The position numbers and the translations under genes were made by a program. From assembly GCA_031763025.1 (NCBI GenBank), contig JASSKH010000002.1:860929-924928 (forward strand): a DNA stretch of 64,000 nt, given 5' to 3'. The notes below the pieces were generated by a model. The model saw only the letters and a program-made list of their open reading frames with translations, did no database searches and was not told the origin of the DNA. Below, one piece after another: positions 46,630-58,829 of this stretch (position 1 is the first letter of the stretch; each line of letters opens with the position of its first letter). The DNA comes from Macrocystis pyrifera. Its lineage: Eukaryota > Sar > Phaeophyceae > Laminariales > Laminariaceae.

Positions 46630-47925
46630 TGTTGTTTTCTTATAAACTCTAGGCTTTCGTCGTCACATAGAGGCGGTAAAGCCCAGCACCACGCTTCCCA
46701 CCCAAACGTACGCGAGAAGAAGGCGCACACACACATGAAATGAAACAATGCGTAAATTAAACTCATAAGGTCGCAAGTGCTGGGGGCATTCACGACACTA
46801 CAGCACAGAGTTTCCCCCGTTCCCATCACCTCCAAAGAGGTGGCTACTGTCTGAAGCCGTTTCGGCTAAGAGTACTGCTTGCACAGTAGTCGTGCAGATC
46901 TACAGATATATCTCCTAGTTTTGTGGCCATAGAGCTTGTCTCCCTTTAAAGGATAGTCGACACGGACGTTGGTTAGCTGGTCCAGAAATCGGCGAGGAAA
47001 AGGTATGGTTAGGCTCCGTCTTCGAGAATCGTTTTTCATAATAATCAGAAAGGACAAAAAATAAATTTGATTTGATTTGAATATAATTTCGTGCAAAATA
47101 TGCCATTTTGGCCCTATCGATGAATAGCGTAGTAACACAAAAGATCGAATAACGCACAAGGGTTAACGAACACCAGAGGGCGACCAACGAGGCGAGCGAC
47201 GGCCCGCGTCCTCCCCGGGACAACGCGGTCAACGGCCGATTGGTTCTGCCGACACCGCCGAAGAGGCTATAGCTCTTGGGACGTCTTGAGTGGCTGACGC
47301 AGCCACGAAGCCACATGCAGGCAGCAGCGACGAGGATACGGCGATCAAACGTCTGAAGGAAGTCGTGACCTGGTCGGTGCCCGTGTAGTTTTCGAGGCCA
47401 AGAAGGACGAACAGCTGGGTTTGCGACGGCCTTGTAATTGTTTAAGGCGCCGCGGATTGTCTCCTCTGTGCTAGGGGCCGTCGGACTTCGTGCTGCGGCT
47501 GCTCCGGCGGCCCTGTCTCCCGGGAATGGTGGATCTCACCTGGGAAGCAGTCGACAACACGGCTCAAGTTTCCGTGGCTTGCTTCGGTTTCAGGAACATG
47601 CCATGTCGGGTTGGACAAACTCCCCGAACAGAATAATACGAAGAGCAAAAGAGCTCCCAAAGCACTCCTTGTCGAATTCGTTTTTATTCGTTTTATTTGC
47701 GTCAAATGTAAAAATGCCTGACTGATGATTTACTTTTCGACCAAGCAGAGGCAAATCAAATCAAACGAAAAAAGTATTGACGGAGTATTATAAAAAACGT
47801 TTCTCGTTAAGATGGGCCCTTAGTGTGAAGAACATATGCATTACATTAATGAATATATTGATATAAATATATCTTGTCCCTCCTCCCCACACACAACAGA
47901 AAAACAAAACAAGTTGTTTCAATGA
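46630..47925. other. No gene firmly recognised
   Basis: At 47280-47660 the plus strand in mixed frames has protein-like snippets such as IKRLKEVVTWSVPV and LTWEAVDNTAQVSVAC, separated by stops. They could be a relic of an element or gene I do not recognise. Confidence 0.3.
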
Positions 47926-47979
47926 ATGTATTCTCTCCTGGTTTGTGTTCCTCTCGAAAAGACCCACCGGAAGTGCATG

Positions 47980-50050
47980 GACTTCATCCAGCATTATTGT
48001 CGTATAGACGGAGAGACTGCTCGCCGACAACGATCAGCGGGGTTTCTACACACACTTGAGGGGCACGGTGGGATTGGACGGTCGAAAGGCGAGAAGCGAG
48101 CAGTTCATCCGGAACGAGGATGGCACGCTACTAAAGGACAAGGTGCGCATTCCTCAACGGTGTGCGAGGTTTTTCGGCACCCTCCTGTCCACGAACTCTT
48201 GTAAGTTTGACCCTACCATCAGCGCCCTATTTCCATAGCGGCCGTTGGCACCATCGCTTGGAGATGAACCGACCATGTATGATATGACGGCGGTAATTCG
48301 GGGTATGCCAAACTGGAAAGCGGTGGGACCAGACTCCCTTCCGGCCGAGTTACTGAAAATCCACCACCCCGAATTCATCCGGTACTTTCACAACTTACTT
48401 GTCAACGTATGGAGAACGGGTAACGTCGCCCAGCAATGGAAAGATGCGACCATTAAGGTCCTTCATAAAAAGAAGGATCGCTCTGATTGCAACAACTACC
48501 GGGGGATCTAGCTTGTTACCCATTCAGGCAAGTTTTTGCTGAAAATGGTCGCGTCCCGCATCAGTAACTACTGGGAGGCCGAAGGGATACTCCCCGAGGA
48601 ACCGTGCGGCTTTCGCCCAGCACGATCAACGGTCGACATGCTGTTCGTCGTGCGCCGACTGCAATAACTCGGACGAGCTAGAATAATCCCCCTGTACATG
48701 TGCTTCATCGACCTTTCAGAAAGCATATGACTCCGTCGATCGTGAGCTGCAGTGGGTGGTGCTCGCACGCTTCGTCGTACCAGAGAAGATGCTAACCGTT
48801 ATCCGCCAGTTTCACGAAGGCATGCGAGCCCGCGTGTGTACGGATGATGGCGAGCACTCGGAGTGGTTCGACGCCACTCAGGGGCTGCAGCAAGGATGTG
48901 TCATGTCACCACTTCTGTTCAATGTCTTTTTCGCTGCTGTGATACACGCTGTGCTGGTACGCTTCTGTGAACACCCAGATATTTTGAGGGACTTGGTTCA
49001 CCTCGAGGAGGACCTTGGCGAGGACGGAGTGAAGGTTGACCCACTAACTTGCATTCGGAGTATGGGGTATGCTGTACGCGGACGATGCAGGAATTGTGTC
49101 CAAGTCGGCGGCAGGCCTTGCGAATATGATGATCGTCATTGTGACCGTTTTCAAAGAAGCAGGTTTCACCGTATCCGAAAAGAAAACGGAGACAGTGCTG
49201 CTTCGGACACCGAATCAGGCACCCCAGACCTCACCGCTCGTCATCGAAACGGCGGGACAGAGATGTACACAGACGACGCAGTTTTTGTATCTGGGCGGTC
49301 TTGTCGTAAGCGCTGACATTATCCCAGAGATCACACGACGGCTCCGACTCGCATGGGCATGCTACAATCGGTTCAAACGGGAACTGTATGATATGGAGGA
49401 TGCCCCGTTCACTCTAAAGGTGCGCATGCTAAAGGCCGAGGTGATGGAGACCCTGCTGTACGGGTGCGTGACGTGGACTCTTGGTCAGGAGCACTTGGTT
49501 GAGCTCCGAACGGCACACCACGAACAAACTACTCCTACGGAACATTGGCTTCCAGCGCCGGCAACGCACTGACCACCTCATGTCGTAAGCCAAAGCACAA
49601 TGCGAGAGCGTTGAGGCGACCATCCGCAAAAGACGCCTCTTCTTTGCGGGGGCCGTACAGCGGGCGACCAATGAGCGGCTGACCCGCCGGGTGATGTTCG
49701 GGACGATGGAGAACCCAGGACCAGGCCTACCAGAAACGACCTGGGCCCAATGTCTAGCAGACGACCTCAGGGCTTTCCAAGCCACCGAGGGGTCCACGGA
49801 AAGCTCTCCTCTGTTATTCGGAGTAGAAACGGTGCTACGGCCGAGGGCGGCTAAGAAGAGAGGGAAGTGGTACCGGGGGATCGTCGAAACGGCCGACTGT
49901 TTCAGGGCGAGGTGGCACAGAGACAAGGCACAGAGGAGCCGGCTACGCCACGCAGCTGAAGACGCCAAGAACGGCGACAACGGGAGGGGGGGGGAGGGGG
50001 GAAGGGCAGCCGTACTGATACAGCTGTCGACGGATGGAGAAACGAAATGA
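47980..50050 (+). pseudogene. 5'-truncated, broken LINE (non-LTR) reverse transcriptase
   Basis: Pieces of one reverse transcriptase lie in order on the plus strand in three frames. First comes the connector before the RT domain (GFYTHL, LDGRKARSEQFI). Next are the RT fingers, with [30 protein letters not shown] and [19 protein letters not shown]. Then [16 protein letters not shown] at about 48870, the catalytic YADD at about 49072, and a thumb region with FLYLGGLV and LLYGCVTW. The C-terminal tail is Arg-rich. No endonuclease domain precedes it. Lesions include in-frame stops near 48236, 48509 and 48664 and frame changes near 48718, 49060 and 49530. It is a dead copy. LINE clade not assigned. 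Confidence 0.85.
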
Positions 50051-50390
50051 TAGATCGGGTGGCTAGGTATCGATTCGACTAGCTCTTATAGACTGTTGCC
50101 TGTAGCCCCCTCTCTTTCGTGCCGCTTCGTCCGCGCAGCAGATATCTGTCCTTCCTGAGTACGCATGCCTTTCCGTCTGGTACCCTTTCTGAGGTCCTTG
50201 CGTCGTTTGTATTTTATTTTCATTTCAAGTTTTTGTTTTTGGTTTTATAGTCTTTTTGCTCTTATTTTTTCGGTCCTGCTTGTGTTGTTGTGTTCTCGTG
50301 CCCGGTACGCTGGCATTTCACTTGCTTGACACTTGAATTTGCGATTATTATTATTTATTTATTATTTGTTGGTATTCCTCTGTCTCACAG
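50051..50390. other. Possible LINE 3' region, T-rich
   Basis: Follows the last stop of the RT pseudogene; T-rich with ATTATTATTTATTTATTATTT near 50350. No poly-A tail can be pinned down, so the element's end is uncertain. Confidence 0.3.
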
Positions 50391-50475
50391 TCTGTGACCA
50401 CGGAATCAGTATCTCTCTAGGATAAGGAATTAGGACGGACATTGGGTGTACCGATGAAGCTGGGTAGAACGGACG
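50390..50475. repeat. Repeat G, short copy 3
   Basis: See 34000-34215. Confidence 0.4.
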
Positions 50476-50479
50476 ATTT

Positions 50480-51595
50480 AATGTGAAGACAACAACAACA
50501 ACAATCATAACAGTTTATTATAAAATTCTTCCCCTCTATAGGGACGTTCCTAGAGTCATACCATTGCCCACCACAATTTACTCGAGCCGGCACAACCACA
50601 ATTTTGTTTCCAACTAGTTGCCAGGATTATTTTCGTCAACCAGTTTCAAACTTTCTGACGTGTCAATCTATCCAACAGATATATTGTGTGTGTTGTCTTC
50701 ATATTATACAGCTTTTTCTAGCTTACACCATCAGAAATACAGCCAGGGTCCGTCCTGATTATCCAAATATTCTGTGGTCGCAGACTGCTATTAATAGTCT
50801 GGGAATGCATTCGTTTTACACGTAAACAAATGTCCAGTGTATTTCCACAAACCGTTTAAAAAAATCGAAAAAAGAAAAATGAAAATACGCTGCCACCACC
50901 CTACTCGCTTGGTTTTAGAATACGTTCACGGTTGCAGAAAATATATGATTACCGGTGTTGTAAATCGCGCCAACAAAAGTGCGATGTTGATTACTTGATG
51001 TGATTAAACGCCTTCGATGTTTTTTATCGCCATCAATCTCCGACTAAAAATATTTTCGCTTATCGTGATTAATGGCGTTCGAGCACACAAGCGGTGCATT
51101 ACAGGAGGAACCTAACTTTCATAGAGCAGTAGTCAGATATTTGTTCAGCACCCGGCATGGCGGCGCAGTGCGTGTTTGAACCATACACCATGGTTTGCGT
51201 CAAACGTATTGATGAAAACAGGTGCGCGCACAGCAATGTATTACACGGAAGCAACGGAGCCGATGATGATTTGGGCGTCTGAGATCCACGTCCAGCCACG
51301 ATTCAACAACCATACTCGTGTTGTATCTATACAATGGGCATCCATGCGTCCATGATGCATAATCAGCGATGTTGTCCTCTCGAGTTGGTTGTTGTGTTCG
51401 TCACTTTGTACTCAACATTACTTCACCATCTACGATCACGACCACTCTTTCATTCGTCACGAGAACAAAACCACCAGACACAATTCGCGCACCAATGCAA
51501 AAAAACGAAGACTTTGTCGATGGCGCGGCGCACGGAGAAAGTGAGACAGTCTGTTGATTGATCTCTAAAGGTATAGACGCAGCTTGCACGGGAAG
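50480..51595. other. No gene recognised
   Basis: (ACA)n near 50490-50505. Nothing else. Confidence 0.4.
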
Positions 51596-51597
51596 GC

Positions 51598-52320
51598 GTG
51601 GCTGACTCCAGACATAACACGAAACCCCTGTTATATTACATCAACGTGTGGCTGAATCCAGACTGGAACGCGGAGCTCCTCTTATATTACATCCTCGGCT
51701 TCGAGTCGATTCGCCTCATATGGAGCTGCACCCATTGGTGGGCCCACATTACCCCGATTTCCCAATACCCTACTGCCAGAATCCCTTTCAACCATGGTAC
51801 TCCTCAATCCACGATCGATCTTATATGTCGTATTTCTGAGTACAATCAACATCCCCCCTACTCATTGTACACGACCATACTAATATCCCCCCTGCTCCTC
51901 TGCGTGACCGTATCAATATTCCCAGTTCTGTACATGAAAATGTACGACATCGCGGGGCCGATGTATCTCAATATTATAATCAACTCAAATCAAACTCAGA
52001 AACTCAAAAAGCCAATCTGTAACTCAAAAATCAAATTCTTGAATCAACACTCAAATCCTCAAATCAGTATTCAAATGTTTATATCCACAGCCTCTCTGTT
52101 GCAAACACATTAAACTTTCGAAATCCAATGCCAGGCCAAACGGCATTCTTCTCGGATTCAGTCAGGTAAAACGACATTTTCCGCGGAATTGGTCCAAAGA
52201 TATTCGTAGAATCTCGTCGACTTAGTAACCATGATTTCCGGGGCCCTCCCCTCGCCAAACGTTACTGGTACACTATCAAATTCATCTGTATTGTCTCCAG
52301 CGCGCACACTCGAAAAGAAT
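51598..52320. other. Unassigned; 49-bp direct duplication at its start
   Basis: GTGGCTGACTCCAGACATAAC...TTATATTACATCAAC (51599) is followed by GTGGCTGAATCCAGACTGGAAC...TTATATTACATCCTC (51648). The plus-strand frame 51598-52113 (171 residues) spans this and an A/C-rich CAAATC-CTCAAA tail. It looks low-complexity rather than a folded protein, with a hydrophobic patch in the middle. Confidence 0.35.
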
Positions 52321-52321
52321 A

Positions 52322-52408
52322 ACTTACGAATCCGGCGAGATTTGAACCCCCGACCCGCCCTAGGGAATTATATAGTACAACCTGCTAGACCACTCAGTCA
52401 GCGCTGAC
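52322..52408 (-). other. tRNA-like sequence (pseudogene or tRNA-derived SINE head)
   Basis: On the minus strand TGACTGAGTGGTCTAGCAGG resembles a pol III A box and GGGGTTCAAATC a B box, at tRNA-like spacing. GGGGG-TTCAAAT-CTCGC gives a T-arm with one mismatch. The acceptor ends do not pair and no standard anticodon arm forms, so it is not a working tRNA as read. No second copy is recognised in the window. Confidence 0.45.
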
Positions 52409-52409
52409 T

Positions 52410-53245
52410 CTGAAGAACAAGAGCACAAATTTTCAACACCATAAAATTTTCAAATTCTCAATTTCCGAAGTATTACCCAAACCTTCCAAGTCAGGAAACA
52501 TTTCATATGTACCGCACACGCCCTCGGGCGCTTTATATTCTCTCTTCAGCTTTAATAAAAACCTCTCACTCTATTGTATAAGAAATGAATGCAAATCATG
52601 GAAAATATCACAGTAATCATGCTCAACAAAACAAAAATTAAGCCACGACAACATAATGCTAGAGATCGTAAGGAACCTCGTTCCTCCGGACAAGAGTTTC
52701 CCCTTGTCCCCTACCCCCGCCATAGATACACAGATCGCGACGGTAATGCGAGATAGCATACATTTCTTTTCACCGAAATTTTATTCGACGATGAAACTAC
52801 TCGAATTACCAAAAACTCTCGGTGCAATCCAAATCGACCAGAACGCAACTCAAAAACACAAATACACTTAAATTTTCCATCCAGTTTCACCGTAAACCGC
52901 ATTTCATGACAACCACCCCAACCACCCCAATGCCCCGAACTCTACTGCTGTTGCCTCCGCCGCGGGCGCCCTTGTTCGTGCGCGAGTCGAAGCCTAGTAG
53001 CATTATTAGAAAAGGATGTTCGCGAAACGTTCAGCATGTGGTCACAGGAGTACCTTGCGGCACATTGGCTTCAGCTCACAACCTCACCACCTTGCGAAGG
53101 TGTTTCTCCAAAGTGCAGGCAGTCTAGAGTTCCCTTCTTCCGTATGAAACGCCCTCAATGGGACAACGCCTAGCGACTATGGAGGATAAATCTAAAAGCT
53201 GATTTCTATGATTAGTACCTTATCAGGGGAAATGAGCGTGGGAAG
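52410..53245. other. No gene recognised
   Basis: Frames at 52656-53127 on the plus strand are motif-free. Confidence 0.4.
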
Positions 53246-53247
53246 GG

Positions 53248-54124
53248 ATGGATCCCATGTGCGATTATCGACATAGCGCGACTTTCTCGACCAGCACTTG
53301 GCACGCCACAGATTCGGCCGTGATATCTGATTCCCCCAAATCTGCCCCTTGGCCGCCTGGCAACCCGGCGCCGGTGAATGTCTTGACGCCTTCAGGCCGC
53401 ACCTCCACTCTTGCGTGCCCACGAATTGTCCCTGCTGCGCGCGCCGTTCCTCCTGCTACTGATTACGACGTCTGGACCGGTGGGGTCGCTAGACCATCCG
53501 TCCGGCGTGCTATCACCCCGCCACGGCTCCCACGGCCGCCACCGCCAGCATCGGTCGTTTCGGCCCCTGCTCCTGTCGCCTCGTAAGTATCCACGGTACC
53601 TATCTCGCAAGACCGCGACCGCGTCGAGCCCGTGGGAACTCCTGTATTGCGGCTTCCGCCGATAATTGACGTACCACCCGTCACCACGATTGATTCGGAT
53701 GTCCTCGGCGCAGCTGCCGAATCAGCTGCCGAATTACCTCGCCAAGAATATTTGCACTGCTGGGCCGGCACCCCGAACCACCACAGCTAAACAAACCGCC
53801 GGTACCACTGCATGTGAATTGGCGCAGCCGCATGGGAGCTCCCTCAGAGTAGCGGCCAGCGGTTTCTGGCACCCGGCTAGGGTTGCGTATCGCACAGCAA
53901 TAGGCTTTGCCGTTACTGCAACACAATGCTTCCCGACGGGGCCCACGGTTAGTATAAGGGCGACGACGGTCTGTTGTGGCTCGGGACAATCAGCACGACT
54001 AAAACGACGGATGGCCAACATTTGGCTCGACGTTTTCGACGACCCGGGGCCGATAAAGGTTCCTCTTTCTCGGGCGAACTACACTACTTCAACGAGCGCT
54101 GCGCGAGGTTCTTCGTGTCTTTAA
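53248..54124 (+). pseudogene. Decayed proline-rich ORF, possibly element-derived
   Basis: The plus strand reads a Pro/Ala-rich chain from 53248 to a stop at 53584. The same frame then continues with VSTVPISQDRDRV and PVLRLPPIIDVPPV to a stop near 53790. Other frames carry on with GLLWLGTIST and, about twenty residues on, DDPGPIKVPLSRANYTTS. The W-x-G...DDPGP-I-K-V pattern is reminiscent of a small SH3-like (Tudor/chromo-type) fold, which is only a visual impression. A proline-rich N-terminus plus such a module would suit a retroelement Gag or accessory protein, but I cannot name a family. At least one stop and two frame changes mean it is not intact. Confidence 0.35.
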
Positions 54125-54880
54125 GTACACTTTGCTAACGCGTTTGCACGGGGGGTCCAACGTAATGTAGGTGAATCTCGACCCGCAGCCGTGGATACCT
54201 GATATCCGCCTTTCGGCTGCACTCGAGCTGTTAGTTTGTTGTTGCCGTTTTCCTTGCCGTTTTCCTGGACACTGGTGGGGTTGTCTTCGACTTTCGACGT
54301 TTTCTTAGTTTTCGGGTCGGGTTTATATCTTCTACTCGGTATGTTTTACCGCTTTTGTTTCTTGGGTCGAGTTAGGGATGACTTTGGGGTATTTCCTTCT
54401 ACCGAATCCACCGCACAGTGTCGGGGCTAGTCTAGGTAGTGGGGCCACTGATTGTGGCGAAGGAAACGTTTTCAGAATATTGATATTGGTTTAGGTGGTA
54501 TAGGGCGTATTCCGTTTTTTATTCTTTCTGATTCTGCCGATCCCACTCGCTCGGGAGCCGGGGGCTGTCCGGAAAAAATATCGACTACCCGGGCGCCTAG
54601 CGTTTCGTGCTAAGCCGTAGCCGATCTGGAAAAATGTTGACTACGCATACGCACTGGGACACAGAACCGTCTGCCTTTTTGTGTTATACGTTAGCTTTCC
54701 CGTAGACACTTCCTCGCCCCACCCCCCTTGTGGTGGTATGGCGATGGCTTTCGTTGATGAGTTGTTCCTGCCCCTCATTGCTACCATTTCCATTCTCACT
54801 TTTGTTTGGGCGTACCTTGCCGGTTTCGTAACCTTGCCGTTCAAAGGTGTGGGAGTGGGTTTTATGGAGTTACATCTGCT
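54125..54880. other. No gene firmly recognised
   Basis: Two plus-strand frames (54236-54430 and 54681-54917) are hydrophobic because of T-rich composition. GTAG(C)CGA-CTGGAAAAA-T-TTGACTAC and TCCGGAAAAAATATCGACTACC near 54570 and 54618 form a short repeat. Confidence 0.3.
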
Positions 54881-54882
54881 GT

Positions 54883-55209
54883 TCATGTTCTTGGTCGTGG
54901 ATTCAGGGTTTCCATGAGTTTCCCATAATTCTGCACATACGGCTCATCAGAGTGGGCTAGTGTTATGGTATATGAAAAAAAAAAGCCGAAAGGCCTGCTA
55001 TTACCTGGGTTCAGGAATTGCTGTCGTATTTGCAGTACTTGGGAGGCGTACATTGGATGGAAAGCAAGGGGTTTTTCCAACGAGGCACGAGCCTTGCTCT
55101 CAGTCTCTTCTTCTATCTCCAGACCAATCCCGGACATGAGTCCCAACACGTACCCGCTCAACAGGAAACCCTGTCTTGGAATACAAAGTGCGCCGACCTT
55201 GAACTTCAT
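54883..55209 (-). other. Candidate exon, unknown protein
   Basis: The minus-strand frame includes LLSGYVLGLMSGIGLEIEEE, then ESKARASLEK, then MYASQVLQIRQQFLNP, followed by an AG|GTAATAG that could be a donor; a CCAAGACAG upstream could be an acceptor. The residue mix is protein-like. No family is recognised and no flanking exon is found, so it may be chance. Confidence 0.25.
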
Positions 55210-57480
55210 TAATGTGTAAAAACATCAGTTACCGACGGCACGCCATCTACAGCAACGGAAGAGGTTGACCGGTAGCACGGCTCGCGCTCGTCCGCAACTA
55301 CAGAGCAGCAACTTTGTGCCGGCAACAGTTAGAATGACACTGAGCACCTTCTAACAATACAAGTGATACCGGTTGAACCGTGAATACCTCGAGTTGCGTC
55401 GATCATGCTCGACCAGCGAAATAGCGTCGCAAGAAGTTTGAAGAGCGGCGGCAGGAGCGTCAAAATCCGACAACGACTGCTCCTGAATGACGGCGAAATG
55501 TACAGGTTTCCTAGCTTGTGCATCAAACATGCGCACTACACATCATGGCTATCTAGTGGATCAACGCATTGGTTTCTCGGCGCTGGTACATGCCGATGTA
55601 TAATCGTTAGGGTGGAAAAGGCATTGGAACATTATAGTGTGGGATCCCGGAGTATTATGCAGGGATTGAAGGTGTGCCAGGCTTGTTGTGTAATCACATG
55701 GACGAATGAGACGAAGATGACCTTTCTGGCCTCTGGTTTCGCGAAAAAAAAACAAATATTTCTCAGTATATCGTATGCCAAGTATATATATGTACATGGT
55801 CTATAACCATAAACTCGGTAGAAATATACATCGTCTCAACCTACTGGCGCATGTCGTGAGAACACGCGTCTAACCGGGACATCCTCCCGTGACCGTTCCT
55901 AACGACGATGGCGACTTTATTGGTTCAGGTAGGGGAGGGCGAGGGTACTTGATATCATGCATGTCCGTAGTCGTATGACCGTAGACCTTCGCATCCCCTC
56001 AATGGCGGGACAGAGCACGTTGGGTAGTTTTTTTACCAGCCAGACGATACTTTTGGGAAGCCGGGATTGAGCAGCTGGCACACGCGGCCACTAAGGAGTA
56101 GTTCGATCGAGTGCTGGGTACGATGCAGCGCCGTGTCTCTTTGCGTGCTTCTATTTGGCTTCATCAGTGCATTAGTTTGGGCATTTTAACGCAATTCTTG
56201 CTACTGACTACATAGGTTGTAGTCGCCTGTGTCAAAACGTACTCGTCGTGCTGTGAGGCAGCGCGAAGTGTCATGACTAGGTTTGCGCAGTAAATCACTG
56301 TGACGTCGGGGGTCGATCTAGTTACCCGTTGAAGGATGTTCAACGCCCTGGAGGTATTCCATGTCAAACGTGCTGGAGAAATCGAGGATTTATGTTGCGA
56401 AAGAGCCAATGCCACCACGCAGTGCTGGTGTTTGATGCATATACCTTGATCAGATCTGCTTCGCTTCCGATCTGTTCGGGTCGGCTGCCACTCTTGTAAA
56501 ACGTACTGGCCACGCTCTAAACATGCACCACATTTAAGACGCTCGTTGTATCTAGGAAGCGCTGCACCGTTTGCTAATAAATCACTGCAGCAGTACGATG
56601 TCACGGATATGCAAGCCGAAAAAAAAACGCGGTTGACTCGATTTTGAGCAACACCGAACACCTTGAGGCATACTGTCCGGACATCGAGTAGAAGTCATCC
56701 CATAGATGTTTCGGTTTCGGGTGCTCAAGCGAAGGCCTATACCGCTACAAAACCGTTTTACTGCATTTAGCCCAACGTTATATGTGCTACCCAGTCCCGT
56801 GTCCCACGGGTGGTGACGAAAGGATTTTCAGGAAAGTGGTCAAACGTCTTCAAACTGATTACGCACCCACCAGTTCAAACTGCGCGCACCCGTGGGAAGT
56901 GGAGGCCTTGTAGGCACCACGCGTGGCAGAGGCCTGGTTTATTGCATCACCGAAGACCTTCAGTTCGAACAGATATAACGCGTAACGTCAAGCTGCTCGA
57001 GATCAGGGGGCACCAGCACACAGCTGTGCGTTTCTCAAAAGCATTGAGGGCTTCGCGCCTTTGCTAGTACGTCGTATCAACTGGCTATGCCAGTGCACCG
57101 TTCGGCACGTTTAATCTTACACTTGGAAAGAAAAATGGTATACATTTTTAAACAACAGCAACAACACGAACGAATAGTATATTCAGGTGTAGAATTGCGG
57201 GCACAGGGCAGCCAGCTTTCGGCGTACCCCCAAATATATGTCGACACCCTTGTGCTACGACTGGTTCTGTCTAATGGGTTTAAGTCTTAGGAACAGCGAA
57301 CATATCCGCCGCTAGGATACTGTTGAAAAACAGCGGCAGTCATGCTGTTGCATTGTAGATGCCGGTGGTGCGTCGTTGAAAAACAAAAGCAAGTACTGCT
57401 GGTGCGGTTGGGAGCGTGTAGCTGCCAATGGTGTGTCGCATGAACGCAACAGAGCTACTGTGACACAACAGTGTAGCTGC
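55210..57480. other. No gene recognised
   Basis: Frames at 55405-55806 (plus) and 56164-56661 (minus, 165 residues) are open but motif-free and unsupported by splice signals or paralogy. Confidence 0.35.
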
Positions 57481-57482
57481 CC

Positions 57483-58175
57483 GTGTTCGTTGGAGAAAAA
57501 CTCAAGACTGGAGTTTTTGGCTGCTGGGCTGAATCAGTGACGTGCGTCCATCCATTGCAAACGAAAGGAGATTTGTTTGTTCCTACCGTTGTCGTTAACC
57601 CCACCCACCAGCCCAACTCGCCCTCCCGCCAATATGCTGCCGATCATGCAACAAGCCCCAATCCAGCCCAAGCTACGACAGCATGACTAAACCCAGCCTC
57701 AAAGCAAGTAGTAATATGCAACCCGCTTCTACAGTAGTGAACCACTCGCCATTAGCCGACCCACAAACTCACAAAGCCAACCTATCGAAACCGCCCACCG
57801 CACAGCCGGATACAACCTCAAACGTAGCTGAACCCAGCACCAAATTTAATGCCAATGTAACAGGTTGTGTTTTTACCATCACTATTAGTAGTGGTCCCAT
57901 CAATACAAACCAATGACACATCAGACGCCCTCTCTCAACGCGAGCAAACGCCCTCCCCGCACACCACGCTAAACGCTAAACCCAACCTCAAACCGACCCC
58001 ACGCCAGCTGAATCACGCCATGTTCTCATCAACCAAGCCTATGTCTGTAACATAGGTCCATCAATGTGCTGCAGCCACGTGCGAGTAACGATTGAACCGA
58101 CAGGTTGCGTCGTTCCTGTATCTGACGACGACTTGGTATTTGGCCACCCAAGACCGTATACGCGGGTGATGTTAT
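57483..58175 (+). other. Pro/Thr/Asn-rich frames, unknown
   Basis: Overlapping plus-strand frames (57483-57686, 57683-57916, 57867-58055) are rich in P, T, N, S and Q, with similar text in successive frames. TGCVFTITISSG at about 57865 is echoed by TGCVVPVSDDD at about 58105, suggesting a duplicated module that has since shifted frame. Could be a relic of a secreted or wall-type low-complexity protein. It lies tail-to-tail with the ROCO gene. Confidence 0.25.
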
Positions 58176-58449
58176 TTTATTGGACGTGCTAAAATGACGG
58201 GTTGGGGAAAAAAACAGAATCAACAGCATTTGTTTCTGAAGTCAAACCTTCTCAAATCTGACAGTCGCGAGGGACATCGATAGACTAAACCATCAGTAAT
58301 CTCCGTACCTTATCCCATCCCTGGAAGTTTGACGCTCAAGTACCTCCCGAGTGTTGGGTACCCTAAACGTAAATGACCCCCACAAACCACCTAAACACAA
58401 TCACAGTGTTGGGTTCAAACACTACGAAATTTCCGGACGTAGTTCCCCT

Positions 58450-58829
58450 TCAAACCCTCGCCGTTTGACTCAAAAGACGTACAAGCTCAAAATCATCACT
58501 ATTCTGCGGTGGTTGAGGCGTTGGTGCACGGCAGGTGTAGAACCAAGCTACCACGGCCGCGATCAGGAGAGTCACCAGTAGTCCCACGGACACTTCCAAC
58601 AAGAAGTCTGGTGCTCTCTCCAAGGCGGCAATTGCAATGAACAGAGTTAGTGACGTCGGCAGAAGGACCTTGAAGACTTGTACGGCGTCGAGGTGCAGTG
58701 GCCGGAGGCAGTCTCGACAGCTGTACCACCGATTTCCAGCACTTCGTTCGGAGTCGCGGCCATCCTGAAACGCATCACCTAGCCGACCTTCGGAGTCGCG
58801 ACAGTCCCGAAACGGGTCTCCTGAAAACA
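58450..58829 (-). CDS. ROCO gene, probable last exon with two hydrophobic segments
   Basis: The acceptor is TTTTTTTTGCAG and the frame is open for 126 codons to a stop at 58450. A charged start (GDPFRDCRDSEGRLGDAF, then a repeated DGRDSE) precedes two hydrophobic stretches, VLLPTSLTLFIAIAALE and VSVGLLVTLLIAAVVAWFYT, separated by about eight residues including RAPDFLLE. This would make a C-terminal membrane hairpin, followed by a short Pro-rich tail. The exon needs a preceding exon ending in phase 1. The COR exon ends in phase 0, so a small exon must lie between them or this exon belongs to another transcript. Confidence 0.55.
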
